Shown piece by piece: positions 46,759 to 56,291 of a DNA stretch of 64,000 nucleotides. Origin of the DNA: Pandoraea pulmonicola. GTDB taxonomy: Bacteria; Pseudomonadota; Gammaproteobacteria; Burkholderiales; Burkholderiaceae. The stretch lies in contig NZ_CP010310.2 in the NCBI RefSeq assembly GCF_000815105.2, forward strand, positions 4,340,001 to 4,404,000, read 5' to 3'. The notes under the pieces were generated by a model. That model had not been told where the DNA came from. It saw nothing but the letters and a program-made list of their open reading frames with translations, and ran no database searches. The position numbers were made by a program, and so were the translations under genes. Position 1 is the stretch's first letter; the number at the start of each line of letters is the position of its first letter.

Positions 46759-47703
46759 ATGTTTCCCCATCTGCCTCCCTTTCAATCACTGCGTGCGCTA
46801 GAGGCGGCGGCCCGACACCGGAGTTTTACGCGGGCTGCCGAGGAATTGAATTTGACGCACAGTGCCGTGAGCCATCACATGCGCTCGCTCGAGCAGCAGC
46901 TCGGCACGGCGCTGTTTCGCCGCGTGGGCGCGCGGATGATTCCGACGAGTGTCGGCGCGCGTCTAGCCGAGCGAATACGCATCGGCATGTCCGAACTGGA
47001 CGAAGCGTTCACCGAAGCCCGCGCCGGCACCGCGGCAGGCGCAGCCCCCAGCACGGTGCGCCTCGAAGTGAGCGTGATGACCGACCTGGCGGCCCAATGG
47101 ATGATTCCGCGCCTCGCACGTTTCAGCGAGCGGCATCCGGGCATCGATCTGATGGTGCGCATCCACGCCGATATCGCCGCGCCCGATCCGTATTCGGTCG
47201 ACGTCGGCGTGTGGCATCAGCGCGTCGAGGAGACGGGGTTCGTCACGCGCAAGCTGCTGGACGACTACGTCGTCGCCGTGTGCCATCCCGATCTGATCGC
47301 CCGCATACCGGACTTCACCGTGGCCGACACGCCAAAATTGCCGATGCTGCGCTTCGCGCATCGCTCCTGGCGTGACTGGCTGGTTGCCGCCGGGCTGCCG
47401 CCGCACGAACCGACGCGCGGCCCGATCTTCGACGATTCGGGCCTGCTGCTGCGCGCGGCGATTGCCGGACAGGGCGTGGCGACCACGCGCAGCCTGCTGG
47501 TGCGCGACACGCTGGCGGCCGGCGAGCTTGTGCAAATCGGCGATATCCGCATCCCGCCCAGCCTGGAGTACCACGTCAGTTGGCGGGAGAATCATCCGCG
47601 CGAGCGCGCGATTCATGCGTTCTGGCAATGGATGCAGGACGAGATCGCGGCAACGGCGCCCCTCGGCCCGCCGCTTGCGCCTGGCGGCGGGCACACCGCC
47701 TGA
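46759..47703 (+). CDS. LysR-family regulator (GcvA-like)
   Basis: A 314-residue LysR regulator. The N-terminal HTH (LRALEAAARHRSFTRAAEELNLTHSAVSHHMRSLEQQLGTALFRR) is of the GcvA type. The effector-binding half holds TDLAAQWMIPRLARFSERHPGIDL and DDSGLLLRAAIAGQGVATTRSLLV. The inducer is unknown. It is divergent from the MFS gene and has a strong terminator after it. Confidence 0.93.
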   Translation: MFPHLPPFQSLRALEAAARHRSFTRAAEELNLTHSAVSHHMRSLEQQLGTALFRRVGARMIPTSVGARLAERIRIGMSELDEAFTEARAGTAAGAAPSTVRLEVSVMTDLAAQWMIPRLARFSERHPGIDLMVRIHADIAAPDPYSVDVGVWHQRVEETGFVTRKLLDDYVVAVCHPDLIARIPDFTVADTPKLPMLRFAHRSWRDWLVAAGLPPHEPTRGPIFDDSGLLLRAAIAGQGVATTRSLLVRDTLAAGELVQIGDIRIPPSLEYHVSWRENHPRERAIHAFWQWMQDEIAATAPLGPPLAPGGGHTA

Positions 47704-47732
47704 AGACGGCGATGCAGAAAAGCGGTGCATAA

Positions 47733-47772
47733 AAAAGCGGCAACGAATTCCGAAGAACTCGTTGCCGCTTTT
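47733..47772. terminator. Bidirectional terminator between lysR and groEL
   Basis: A 14-bp perfect stem (AAAAGCGGCAACGA / TCGTTGCCGCTTTT) with a 12-base loop; A and T runs flank both sides. Serves the convergent lysR and groEL genes. Confidence 0.9.
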
Positions 47773-47860
47773 GGCGTGAGCTTCGACGGCGATGCCGCGA
47801 AGCCCGACGACCGGCAGGCGGAGCGCCTGGGCGCTCCGTTCATGCAGCCCCTTGCGAGAC

Positions 47861-49528
<1,668 letters not shown>

Positions 49529-49555
49529 TTACGTAGATGTCTGCGGGGGACAGAC

Positions 49556-49849
49556 TTACTCGGCCACCACGGCCATGATGTCTTCTTCGCGCATGACCAG
49601 GAGTTCCTGGCCATCGACCTTCACGCTTTGGCCGGCGTACTTGCCGAACAGAACGCGGTCGCCCACCTTCACGTCGAGTGCGATCGACTTGCCTTGATCG
49701 TCTTTCTTGCCCGGGCCGACGGCCAGGATTTCACCCTGATCCGGCTTTTCAGCAGCGGCGTCCGGAATCACGATGCCCGATGCGGTCTTCGTTTCGTTGT
49801 CCAGGCGCTTGACAATAACGCGGTCATGCAAGGGACGAAGGTTCTTCAT
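49556..49849 (-). CDS. groES: Co-chaperonin GroES
   Basis: A 97-residue lid protein of the GroEL chamber: [47 protein letters not shown], with the mobile loop ([12 protein letters not shown]) intact, and [24 protein letters not shown] at the end. First gene of groES-groEL. AGAGGAG precedes the start. Confidence 0.99.
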   Translation of the reverse strand: MKNLRPLHDRVIVKRLDNETKTASGIVIPDAAAEKPDQGEILAVGPGKKDDQGKSIALDVKVGDRVLFGKYAGQSVKVDGQELLVMREEDIMAVVAE

Positions 49850-49927
49850 TACAGGCTCCTCTTTCTCTTAGTGAGATCGTCAAAACTCTAATATGCAATC
49901 GTTTGCATATTCGGTGAATTCATGGCG

Positions 49928-49954
49928 TTAGCACTCTGCGCCAACGAGTGCTAA
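49928..49954. promoter_or_regulatory. CIRCE element (HrcA operator)
   Basis: TTAGCACTC, nine bases, GAGTGCTAA: an exact match to the CIRCE consensus. HrcA binding here represses the groESL promoter, whose -10 box it touches. Confidence 0.98.
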
Positions 49955-49982
49955 TTATAGGGACGGGGTTTTACGATTTCAA
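49954..49982 (-). promoter_or_regulatory. groESL promoter
   Basis: On the minus strand TTGAAA (49977-49982), 17 bases, TATAAT (49954-49959). The -35 is preceded by C (CTTGAAA), so it may also be read by sigma-32. The -10 abuts the CIRCE element, so the transcription start lies inside the operator. Confidence 0.88.
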
Positions 49983-50028
49983 GACTCGGGGTTTTCCCGG
50001 GGGTGGGGGGGTGCCCCTATGTAATTAG

Positions 50029-51234
50029 TCAAGCACTAGGGGCGGTTTTCGGTTGATAAAAAGTGCCGTCGCGCAGCATGGCAAAGAGCACGTCGCAGCG
50101 CCGGCGAGCCAGCGCGATAAGTGCCTGGTTGTGGCGCTTGCCCTGCTGGATCTTTCGGCTGTAGTAGGCGCGTGAGATCGGGTCTCGCAGGGCGGCAAAG
50201 GCTGAGAGAAACAAGGCGCGTTTGAGTACCTTGTTGCCACGCCGGGAGGGGTGTTCGCCTCGAATCGAGGAACCAGAGCGCCGGGTGACCGGCGCGAGAC
50301 CCGCATACGCGGCCAGATGGGCGGCCGAGGCAAAGGCCTTGTGCGCCACCTCGGTCAGGAGTCGTGCTGCGGTCCTGAGCCCGACTCCGGGCATGCTACT
50401 CAGGACCGGCCAAAGAGGGTTGCTTTGCACCAGGCGCTCGACTTCGGCGGCAATCTCGTCGCGTTGCTTGCGTAGGGCTGCTAGTTGCTGGGCCAGACGC
50501 GGCATGACCAGCGTGGCGGCATGAGTACCAGGCACGACTACGGTTTGTTCGGTAAGCGCCTGCGCGATGTCAGCGGCCAGGCTCTTGCCAATGCGTGGTG
50601 CGAGCTTGATCAGGCGATTCGCCAGCGTTTTTTGGCCCGCGGCCGTCAGTGCTGCAGGCGAGGGGTAGCGCTCAAGCAGATCAAGCACGGCGGGGTGATC
50701 CAGGCGAGGCCCGAGCACGCGCTCGAGCGCGGGATGAATCTGCGTGAGTAAGCCGCGAATGCGGTTGCTGGTTTGATTGACTTGGGCGGCCAGATCATCG
50801 TCGAAGCCGCACAGCATGGTCAGCTCGGCGAGCGGCTCATCGGCCAGCCGCAGCGAGCGCAGCGTATGCGGCATGGAGCGCGCGGCTTCGGCGATGACGG
50901 CGGCGTCACGTGCATCGGTCTTGGCTTCGCCGGCGTGCAGGTCAGCGATGCGGCGCATGGCCAGGCCGGGTAAGTAGGCGACGAGTGCACCGGCGTCTTG
51001 GGCGACGGCGAGCGGCAGCGCGCCAATGGTGGCGGGCTGATCGACGACGAACAGAAGTCGGCCGTGCACCTTGAGCTCATTGATGAGGGCTCGCAGCTGT
51101 GTCTCATCGTTAGGCAGGGCCTTGTTGTAGAGGCGACGGCCGTTGCGATCGAGGGCCACGGCATGGTGGTGGCCTTTGCCGACGTCGACGCCGATGAAGA
51201 CATCGACGGCGTCATGAAGAGGAAAGTTTTGCAT
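50029..51234 (-). CDS. IS110-family transposase (DEDD recombinase)
   Basis: A 401-residue IS110 recombinase. The N-terminal RuvC-like DEDD domain shows FIGVDVGKGHHHAVALD, FVVDQPA and GEAKTDARDAAVIAEAAR; the C-terminal Tnp20 domain contains SMPGVGLRTAARLLTE and FASAAHLAAYAGLAPVTRRSGSSIRG, with the catalytic Ser in that last segment, and RGNKVLKRALFLSAFAA. ATG 51234 gives the family's usual N-terminus; an upstream ATG at 51282 adds 16 residues. The gene appears intact. Confidence 0.93.
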   Translation of the reverse strand: MQNFPLHDAVDVFIGVDVGKGHHHAVALDRNGRRLYNKALPNDETQLRALINELKVHGRLLFVVDQPATIGALPLAVAQDAGALVAYLPGLAMRRIADLHAGEAKTDARDAAVIAEAARSMPHTLRSLRLADEPLAELTMLCGFDDDLAAQVNQTSNRIRGLLTQIHPALERVLGPRLDHPAVLDLLERYPSPAALTAAGQKTLANRLIKLAPRIGKSLAADIAQALTEQTVVVPGTHAATLVMPRLAQQLAALRKQRDEIAAEVERLVQSNPLWPVLSSMPGVGLRTAARLLTEVAHKAFASAAHLAAYAGLAPVTRRSGSSIRGEHPSRRGNKVLKRALFLSAFAALRDPISRAYYSRKIQQGKRHNQALIALARRRCDVLFAMLRDGTFYQPKTAPSA

Positions 51235-51470
51235 TGCAGTTTGCTCAAATGACGAATTGGCCTGCAAAAACCATGGTGGCAAGTCTCGGCATCCACGTTA
51301 CGGACGGCATCGGAAAATCCCGAGCCAAACCCCTATTAGCGATCACCAGCCACCCACCAGCCCCGGTGACAACACCCCCCGGATCATGACTGCGACTGGG
51401 GGACTTAATCATGCCGGGCCTGGCTGGCCAAAACCTCAATTATCGAGGTGCGAACATAGTAACGGGGGGC
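51235..51470 (-). ncRNA. Possible bridge RNA region of the IS110 element
   Basis: Noncoding sequence 5' of the recombinase, where IS110-group bridge RNAs are encoded. It holds small stems (for example CCTC/GAGG at 51435-51449) and GC-rich segments. I cannot identify the target and donor loops by eye, so this is a placement from family knowledge. Confidence 0.4.
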
Positions 51471-51965
51471 CGCAGCCCGTCGAAGAACACAACCGGATAC
51501 ATCGGTCCGAGCGGCCGGGCTCGCCAGGCAGTCACCTCGGCCATCACCTCATCGGTCATGGAGCAGACGAAATCAGGCGAGACCTCGGTCCCGTACTGTT
51601 CCAGCAGGAAACCCTGGATCTCGCGCACGATCATGCCGCAGGCGTGCATGGCGACGATCATCGAAGCCGGTGAAGCGGCGTTCGTGCTTAGGAATCAGGA
51701 TGGGCTCGAAGCTGCCGTTGCGGTCGCGCGGCACCTCGATGCGCACCGGCCGTCCTTGCCCTCTTTGCCGTTGCGCTGATTCGGGGCCTCGGCAGGCTTG
51801 GCAGCACCGGGTAGATAGCCGAGATGGTGGTTCACCTCACCTCCCAGCGCGCGCTCGATCAGCACCTTCTTGAGCGCCATGGTCGCGGCATTGATAGCTT
51901 CAACGGCTCAAGCAGTTCGGCGGGAATTGCCGACAGTTCCGCCAGCGGGGCTTTCGGTTTGCAAA
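51470..51965 (-). pseudogene. Truncated, frameshifted IS256-family transposase
   Basis: Reading on the minus strand, an opening like ELSAIPAELLEPL (near 51930), then in another frame KKVLIERALGGEVNHHLGYLPGAAKPAEAPNQRNGKEGKDG (51750-51876), then in a third VAMHACGMIVREIQGFLLEQYGTEVSPDFVCSMTDEVMAEVTAWRARPLGPMYPVVFFDGLR (51471-51660). Together these are the first 40 percent of an IS256 transposase with at least two frameshifts. The rest is lost at the IS110 border. Confidence 0.88.
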
Positions 51966-52022
51966 ACCGAAACTCTCCTTGAGAGCATTTTATGCCTTGG
52001 TTACGAAATTACTGACAGCCCC
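51966..52022 (-). mobile_element. Left end of the decayed IS256-family element
   Basis: Reading leftward from 52022, GGCTGTCAGTAATTTCGTAA is the terminal inverted repeat type of this IS256 group, followed by the short leader to the transposase start. Only this end remains. Confidence 0.7.
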
Positions 52023-52027
52023 TTTTA

Positions 52028-52060
52028 AGTTCAATGTTCGCCGACAGGTGCTGGCAGAAA
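52028..52060 (+). repeat. 33-bp direct repeat, copy 1
   Basis: Thirty-three bases starting AGTTCAATGTTCGCCG and matching 56057-56089 with one difference. Copy 1 lies six bases inside the island from the IS256 end. Confidence 0.9.
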
Positions 52061-52109
52061 CCACTGAGTTCAGAAAGTTTTCGGTTCAACGTCCAATGAA
52101 TCTCGATAC

Positions 52110-52280
52110 CTATCAACATTAACAGCTTTAATTTATGTCCTCGTTGTGTACATTTCATCGCATAGAGGATGATATGAAACGCCGTCGACCCCGGTGGTTT
52201 CATGCAGACGATGCCTGAGGCTCATGTAGCCAGATTCGGTATGAGGGCACTCGCGGGTCTTTCACGTGAGTCCGAGCGCT
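52110..52280 (+). repeat. Inverted repeat, left copy
   Basis: About 170 bases that align along most of their length, by eye, with the complement of 55729-55900; shared landmarks are GGTGGTTTCATGCAGACGATG and CTGAGGCTCATGTAG. It flanks the block of secreted-protein genes. Confidence 0.8.
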
Positions 52281-52571
52281 GCCTAGCCTTCACAGTCGAT
52301 TGCAGTCGATGCCGCATCGTCCACAGATTGCCCAAGAAAAATAACGTATGCATTGCTGCGTATTCTTTATTAACTCTCGATAGCACATCTTCAAGTTACC
52401 GAAACGGCGATTCCACCTGGGCGCGAAGCGTGCTTCCCCCTTTGAAGGCATCTCGCAACTTTCACGGTAGTCAGAGGGCGAACACCTTAGGTGCTGGTCC
52501 TGTGAGCGAACATTGTTCGCATGTTGAAACGCGGTGATTTACTCCCCCAACCTAGCTGGAGAAGGAAGATC

Positions 52572-53582
52572 ATGGCCGTTTACAATGACCTCTATATCCG
52601 GGATACACTCCAAGACAACGGGACCTATCCGTCGACTGGAACTCCATATACATCCCCAGACCTCATTCCGTTTCTAGGCACGCTTTTGGAATGGGGAGAG
52701 GCTAACGCAACCTACAACGGACCAGACATTGGCGAGGTCGTTATCAACGACAGACCGAACAATCTTTACGTTCGCGCAAAAAATTTAGGCACCGCGCCCA
52801 GTTCGGGAACAGCCAGTCTCTACTACGCAAACGCGTCGCTTTTTCTCATGCCAAACACTTGGACAGAAATAAGAAGCGCAGAAGGCGATGCCGCATTGCA
52901 GCTTGTGGACGAAAAGGGAGACACCACAATTCAGCCTAACGGAGTTGCAATCAGCAACCCAGCGTTCTTGCTTACAAGCCTACCGGAAGGCGCACACTAC
53001 TGTCTGATTGGGGTGCTGCAAACACCCTCCCATCGAGTGGTGATACCAAGAACCTTTCAATCAAACGCTGAATTTTCACTGTGGGTGAAAAACAATCCCG
53101 CAGTGGGTCAGCGAAATATCAGCTATATCCCCAGCAAAGTCAAATCGATGACGCGAAACTATGACTTTGGCAATGCCAATTCCACTGAAGAACTGTTTCA
53201 TTTCAGCATCGTGGGAGAAGGCTTTGAACAGGGCACCGAAATAGTTGCGGAATCCACTGATGAAAAATGTCAATTCCTTGAGAAACTTTCCCTTCCCGCT
53301 CCGAATAAAAAAGGGCAGCAAATAACAGGGTTCGATGTCGACATCCCTGGCAATTACAGGGGCGCCGTTACGGTATCCGCGACATCAGAAAATAATTTTC
53401 CTGAAGGCGCTACATTGAGCGTTAACTATTATCAATATCCTGTTACCCTATTCGATCTTGAAGCCGCGGCGCCTGTTGATATCGTTCGAAAAATGGATGG
53501 AGGAAAGCACGTTTCCTATGCAGCGGTGCTGATTCATGTTGGGCGATGCACGCTCATCGTAAGCAGCAGTTATCGTAAGTAG
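52572..53582 (+). CDS. CARDB-like beta-sandwich protein of unknown function
   Basis: A 336-residue protein without a signal peptide. Residues 50-90 (IGEVVINDRPNNLYVRAKNLGTAPSSGTASLYYANASLF) have the pattern of CARDB/Ig-like adhesion domains, where RVxNxGTAPAxGxVxLYWA is common. A second beta-rich region (FHFSIVGEGFEQGTEIVAES...YRGAVTVSATSENNFPEGATLSVNYYQYP) follows. GGAGAAGGAAG precedes ATG 52572. Composition is more AT-rich than the core genome, a sign of transfer. I do not recognise a close named family. Confidence 0.7.
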   Translation: MAVYNDLYIRDTLQDNGTYPSTGTPYTSPDLIPFLGTLLEWGEANATYNGPDIGEVVINDRPNNLYVRAKNLGTAPSSGTASLYYANASLFLMPNTWTEIRSAEGDAALQLVDEKGDTTIQPNGVAISNPAFLLTSLPEGAHYCLIGVLQTPSHRVVIPRTFQSNAEFSLWVKNNPAVGQRNISYIPSKVKSMTRNYDFGNANSTEELFHFSIVGEGFEQGTEIVAESTDEKCQFLEKLSLPAPNKKGQQITGFDVDIPGNYRGAVTVSATSENNFPEGATLSVNYYQYPVTLFDLEAAAPVDIVRKMDGGKHVSYAAVLIHVGRCTLIVSSSYRK

Positions 53583-53897
53583 TTAAAGCTGCTAAAAACA
53601 GCGTCATCGGAACGTGTCTGACAAGCGTTAGAGATGACATGGCGAGAAAGAAATCAGCAATGAACTGTGGAAGACTCCACAACCACTGTTGCCGATTGTG
53701 AAGCCTTCAGCGAAAGCTGATAAGCGGTCAAAACGCCGCCTTTCCTGGCGTCGTCGCAGCCGGCATACGCCATGACGTGAGTGCCGCGAAGCCATCGGCC
53801 GTGGTGGTGAGCAGCAGTTTTTTGAATGGCCAAGCTTATTTCGAAAAACTCATTACGGGCTAATACAACTATCCGAGAAAGCGGGGGAAGGCCCGAT
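53583..53897. other. Noncoding gap
   Basis: Between the convergent CARDB-like and first secreted-paralogue genes. No gene, repeat or convincing terminator seen. Confidence 0.6.
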
Positions 53898-54596
53898 TTA
53901 TTCGAAGGAAATAATGACCTCCGGTGTCCCGGTATTCGCGACGGCCCACGCGTTTAAACAATTGACCCCATCACAAGTCGCAGACCCAACCTGTCCAGGG
54001 GCGCCTGAGCCGCTGCTTTCAACCATCGACGACCATGGACCAGGCTTATGAGAATGAACCCATGCGGCAGCACTCGTCGACCCGTTTGAAGAGTTGATGC
54101 TCCAACTCACACTTTTATTACTATCCGCGCACCCCTGCAGATAATTGTTACTGTCCTCCATGGAAATTTGGTATCGCTGGTTGGGTTCAAGGGAGATTTG
54201 GTAGGGTCCAAATTGATACATGCAACTACGGCCAGTGCGGGTGATAGTCAACGTAGTCGTTCCCTGGCAGTTATTGAAGGTAACCTTATGAACCGCTGAT
54301 TTTACGCGGGGAGGCATTCGTTTAGGCGGAACGGAAGCGATTGAGTCACTAGTTGGGGAGAGGCAAGGCATCAATCCATCAGGACTTTGTCCCTCCTGTT
54401 TTGTCATTTTCTCTGCTGTGGTTTGTTGCGATGCGACCGCGCTGCCGACCGCCTCTGCCGCCCAGGCCAACTTCATTGCCGCACAGAGAAGGGTGAGGGT
54501 AGAAAGAACCATCCAGAACGCAACCGTCACCTCGGACCTGCGCCTTGGCCTGTCTTTGGGCGTCGAATCTATCGCCACATGCATTTCGCTCTCCAT
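53898..54596 (-). CDS. Secreted Cys-containing protein, paralogue A
   Basis: A 232-residue protein with an N-terminal hydrophobic export segment (FWMVLSTLTLLCAAMKLAWAAEA). It shares with its neighbour (54848-55546) the blocks SPDGLMPC, NCQGTTTLTITRTGRSCMYQFGPYQI, PNQRYQISMEDSNNYLQGC, the WSINSSNG region, WVHSHKPGPWSS, ATCDGVNCLNAW and GTPEVIISFE. Six Cys are conserved, which suggests disulfides. The mature fold looks beta-rich. Function unknown. Confidence 0.72.
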   Translation of the reverse strand: MESEMHVAIDSTPKDRPRRRSEVTVAFWMVLSTLTLLCAAMKLAWAAEAVGSAVASQQTTAEKMTKQEGQSPDGLMPCLSPTSDSIASVPPKRMPPRVKSAVHKVTFNNCQGTTTLTITRTGRSCMYQFGPYQISLEPNQRYQISMEDSNNYLQGCADSNKSVSWSINSSNGSTSAAAWVHSHKPGPWSSMVESSGSGAPGQVGSATCDGVNCLNAWAVANTGTPEVIISFE

Positions 54597-54847
54597 GGTT
54601 CAAAACTGGCCGACTGGTAACGTGCCGTATAGATGCGATGCTCCCCCCTACCGTCCGCTTTATGCACTCCCCTACTGCGGTGTTCCACGATCATATGCAC
54701 CCGCGACACGCTGTTGAACGTGTCTGCGACGTGGTCGAGCAGATCCCGCGGGCGATATGAAAGAAAGCGTGTGCACGCGCTTGTGCGGGCCCACTGCGTC
54801 GACAGTGAAAATATGTCTTTCGTGTGGCAAAGGCGATTTGTATGTTT
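54597..54847. other. Gap between the secreted paralogues
   Basis: The sequence just before each paralogue's start (CTCCATGGTTCAA and CTCCATAGTTCAA on the plus strand) is alike, so the duplication included upstream sequence. No other element recognised. Confidence 0.5.
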
Positions 54848-55546
54848 TCATTGAAAGTAGACAGTAACCTGCGGTGTCCCGGAATCCGCGGGGACCCACG
54901 TGTTTAAACAAACCTGCCCATCACAAGTCGCTTCCTGAACCTTGCCAGAAGCGCCTGTGTCGTTGTCCTCAATCTGCGACGACCATCTGCCGGGAGATTT
55001 GGAATGAATCCATCTGAAACCACTTACCGCCCCGTTCGAAGCGGTGACGCTCCAAGCCACCCACTTATCTGCCCCATCGCACCCATAAGTGTAATTGTTA
55101 CTATCTTCCATAGTGAATTGATATTGCTGGTTGGGAGGCAGGGTAATTTGGTAAGGTCCAAAACCCCACATGCATTGACGATCAGTACGAATGATGGTCA
55201 ATGTGTTATTTCCCTCGCAGTTATGGATGGTGATGACATGATTTCCTGATTTGTTGCCAGGAGGTATTTTCTTAAGATCGGCCGACGCAGTTGAGTCATT
55301 GCTTTTGCGAACGCAGGGCATGAGTCCATCAGGCCTTTGTGATCCCCATTCTATCGTTCTTTCTGCTGCTTTCTTTTGCGACGTGGCCGCGCTACCCGCT
55401 GCGCCTGCCGCCCCGGCCGTGTTCATAGCCACAAAGAAAAGTGAGAGTGCCGATATGGTCATCCAGAACGCAGCCGTAACAAATGACGTGCGTCTTGCAC
55501 CAATTTTGGGTATCGAGTGTATTGCTAGGCGCATTTCGGTCTCCAT
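54848..55546 (-). CDS. Secreted Cys-containing protein, paralogue B
   Basis: Same length (232) and same layout as paralogue A, about half of aligned residues identical by eye: export segment FWMTISALSLFFVAMNTAGAAGA, RPDGLMPC, NCEGNNTLTIIRTDRQCMWGFGPYQI, PNQQYQFTMEDSNNYTYGC, WVAWSVTASNG, WIHSKSPGRWSS, ATCDGQVCLNTW, GTPQVTVYFQ. The two are a tandem duplication. Divergence outside the shared blocks is largest at residues 60-85, the part after the export segment. Confidence 0.72.
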   Translation of the reverse strand: METEMRLAIHSIPKIGARRTSFVTAAFWMTISALSLFFVAMNTAGAAGAAGSAATSQKKAAERTIEWGSQRPDGLMPCVRKSNDSTASADLKKIPPGNKSGNHVITIHNCEGNNTLTIIRTDRQCMWGFGPYQITLPPNQQYQFTMEDSNNYTYGCDGADKWVAWSVTASNGAVSGFRWIHSKSPGRWSSQIEDNDTGASGKVQEATCDGQVCLNTWVPADSGTPQVTVYFQ

Positions 55547-55728
55547 AGTTCAATATTGGCTTACTCGGGTTGATGCAGTTTGATACCTTGCCCCTGGCGT
55601 CACTGGTCGCTTTTATTTCGTTTGGCTAATCCCGACGACGCGGACAAGAGTAGTTTCGTAGCAGCCCGCCGCAGCCTCCGAGTGCGGCTGAGCAGCCGTG
55701 TCGCCACAGTTGACCGGATGGCGTTCTA

Positions 55729-55900
55729 GCGCTCTCGGCCTTGTGAAAGACCCGCACGAGTGCCCTCACACCGAATCCGACTACATGAGCCTCAGACATC
55801 GTCTGCATGAAACCACCGGGTTAGACGGCATTTCATATCATTCTCTATTCGATGAAATTTATACAATGAGGACGTAAATTAAAGCTATCAATATTGATAG
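55729..55900 (-). repeat. Inverted repeat, right copy
   Basis: Complement of this segment matches 52110-52280 with scattered differences. The pair brackets the CARDB-like gene and both secreted paralogues. Confidence 0.8.
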
Positions 55901-56056
55901 GAAAGCACCGTGTCAATAGTCATTGAACTGTAGGCAGTTTAGGTCGAAACCAACGTAAAACTCCGTGTTCAGCGGACGCTCCATCTTTTGAGAATCAACG
56001 AAAATTCAACGCAACAAGATCCGAATACCCGATAGTTTAAAGTTGTAAGAATTTTG

Positions 56057-56089
56057 AGTTCAATGTTCGCCGACAGGTGCTGGCGGAAA
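56057..56089 (+). repeat. 33-bp direct repeat, copy 2
   Basis: Same orientation as copy 1 at 52028-52060, one base different. Copies lie about 4 kb apart. Confidence 0.9.
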
Positions 56090-56291
56090 AGCCTTTGCGG
56101 ACGCAAGCTGCCAATCCAATGGCCACAACGCCCGGGCGTCCCCGTCTGACCGCCTATGATCGTTTTGTGCAAGCCGTATGTTCAACAACAGGACATCATT
56201 GATGTCGCCGGGCTGGGGTAATCGACCGGCATATGCGGACTCTCATTAATCACTCAGCACGAGAAGCGATTCGTTTTCGCCACCTGAACGT

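Larger units (their letters stand above)
50014..51470 (-). mobile_element. IS110-family insertion sequence
   Basis: One IS110-type recombinase gene with about 235 noncoding bases on its 5' side. IS110-group elements keep their bridge (seek) RNA gene in that 5' noncoding end. The left border is put near 51470 because recognisable IS256 coding sequence breaks off there; the right border, near 50014-50028, is uncertain. No terminal inverted repeats are expected in this family. A heptamer CCCCTAT occurs at 50014-50020 and 51330-51336. Confidence 0.75.
52023..52571. other. Noncoding island DNA with repeat copies
   Basis: A low-GC stretch between the IS256 end and the CARDB-like gene. It contains one copy of the 33-bp direct repeat (52028-52060) and the left copy of the inverted repeat (52110-52280). 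The open frame 52202-52537 shares its first residues (MQTMPEAHV) with an ORF in the other repeat copy, but codons differ at first and second positions, so I regard it as noncoding. Confidence 0.6.
55547..56291. other. Noncoding island DNA with repeat copies
   Basis: Contains the right copy of the inverted repeat (55729-55900) and the second copy of the 33-bp direct repeat (56057-56089). AT-rich. No gene recognised; the short frame 55626-55808 lies in the repeat. Confidence 0.6.

Noticed and set aside
50014..51336. CCCCTAT heptamer taken as IS110 borders
   Set aside because: The right-hand copy lies inside the 5' noncoding end, about 130 bases short of the point where IS256 sequence resumes; a chance match is likely.
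52202..52537. Open frame beginning MQTMPEAHV
   Set aside because: It comes from the inverted repeat; the partner copy differs at codon positions 1 and 2 and diverges after 20 residues, so it does not behave as coding.
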